Part shown: positions 63,851-64,000 of the stretch, in pieces
Numbering within the stretch: position 1 is the stretch's first letter
How the letters are laid out: every line of letters begins with the position of its first letter
DNA from: Prorocentrum cordatum
Taxonomy: Eukaryota > Sar > Dinophyceae > Prorocentrales > Prorocentraceae
Length of the DNA: 64,000 bases
Direction: 5' to 3'
NCBI GenBank assembly: GCA_963575745.1
Contig: CAUYUJ010014548.1
Location: forward strand, 7,501-71,500
Position numbers and translations under genes: made by a program
The notes under the pieces: model-generated
The model's database searches: none
Seen by the model: only the letters and a program-made list of their open reading frames with translations
Told to the model about the DNA's origin: nothing

Positions 63851-64000
63851 GAAACGCCAGGAGCGAAACAAAAACCCAGGTCGTCGGAGATCTGTGTCTT
63901 CAGGCCTGCACTCGGGCCTCCCGCGGCAGTTCGAGACGACTCTACCCTTTTGCCCCCCTCCCCCCCCTTCCCCAAGCGCTCTCGCCGAGGCGCAGCTGCT

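Overview
The window comes from a dinoflagellate nuclear genome. The decisive evidence is the dinoflagellate trans-spliced leader (DinoSL, core CCGTAGCC...GGCTCAAG). It is exact at 44026-44046 on the + strand and, on the - strand, at 22140-22160 and 27951-27971, with a one-mismatch copy at 26425-26445. Splice donors of the readable genes are mostly GC or GA, as known for dinoflagellates. High GC, long GGA/CCT tracts and abundant LINEs agree. The species cannot be told from sequence alone.

Three spliced genes can be read, all on the - strand. (1) An IFT122-like intraflagellar transport gene has five tiny exons scattered from 36070 down to 1540. Its largest intron is about 25.4 kb. (2) Nested inside that intron is a secreted adhesin-like gene (17646 to 13222) with seven Cys-rich repeats, a VWA domain and a VWD-like C-terminus. 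(3) A TauD-type Fe(II)/2-oxoglutarate dioxygenase gene has eight recognisable exons between 53516 and 40603.

The rest is mobile and repetitive DNA. 1.8-3.5 kb and 30.7-33.9 kb hold decayed LINEs. 18.0-29.1 kb holds three copies of a 2.0-2.4 kb higher-order repeat built on a 20-bp minisatellite. Three DinoSL-tagged retroposed mRNAs are inserted in it, each flanked by a 14-16 bp direct repeat. 44.0-46.3 kb holds a fourth DinoSL-tagged insertion between pentamer arrays. 53.8-60.4 kb holds a large LINE (ORF1, endonuclease, RT, RNase H). Its ORF1 and endonuclease are separated only by one in-frame UGA in the leaky context UGA-CUA-G.

The most interesting system is intron gain. Several families of short (about 130-250 bp) terminal-inverted-repeat elements occur in the window. 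Copies sit exactly as introns in the adhesin gene and at two places in the dioxygenase gene. Removing each restores the reading frame and leaves one copy of a short direct repeat. The window therefore shows two active routes of genome remodelling together: introner-like DNA elements that become introns, and recycling of trans-spliced mRNA into the genome.
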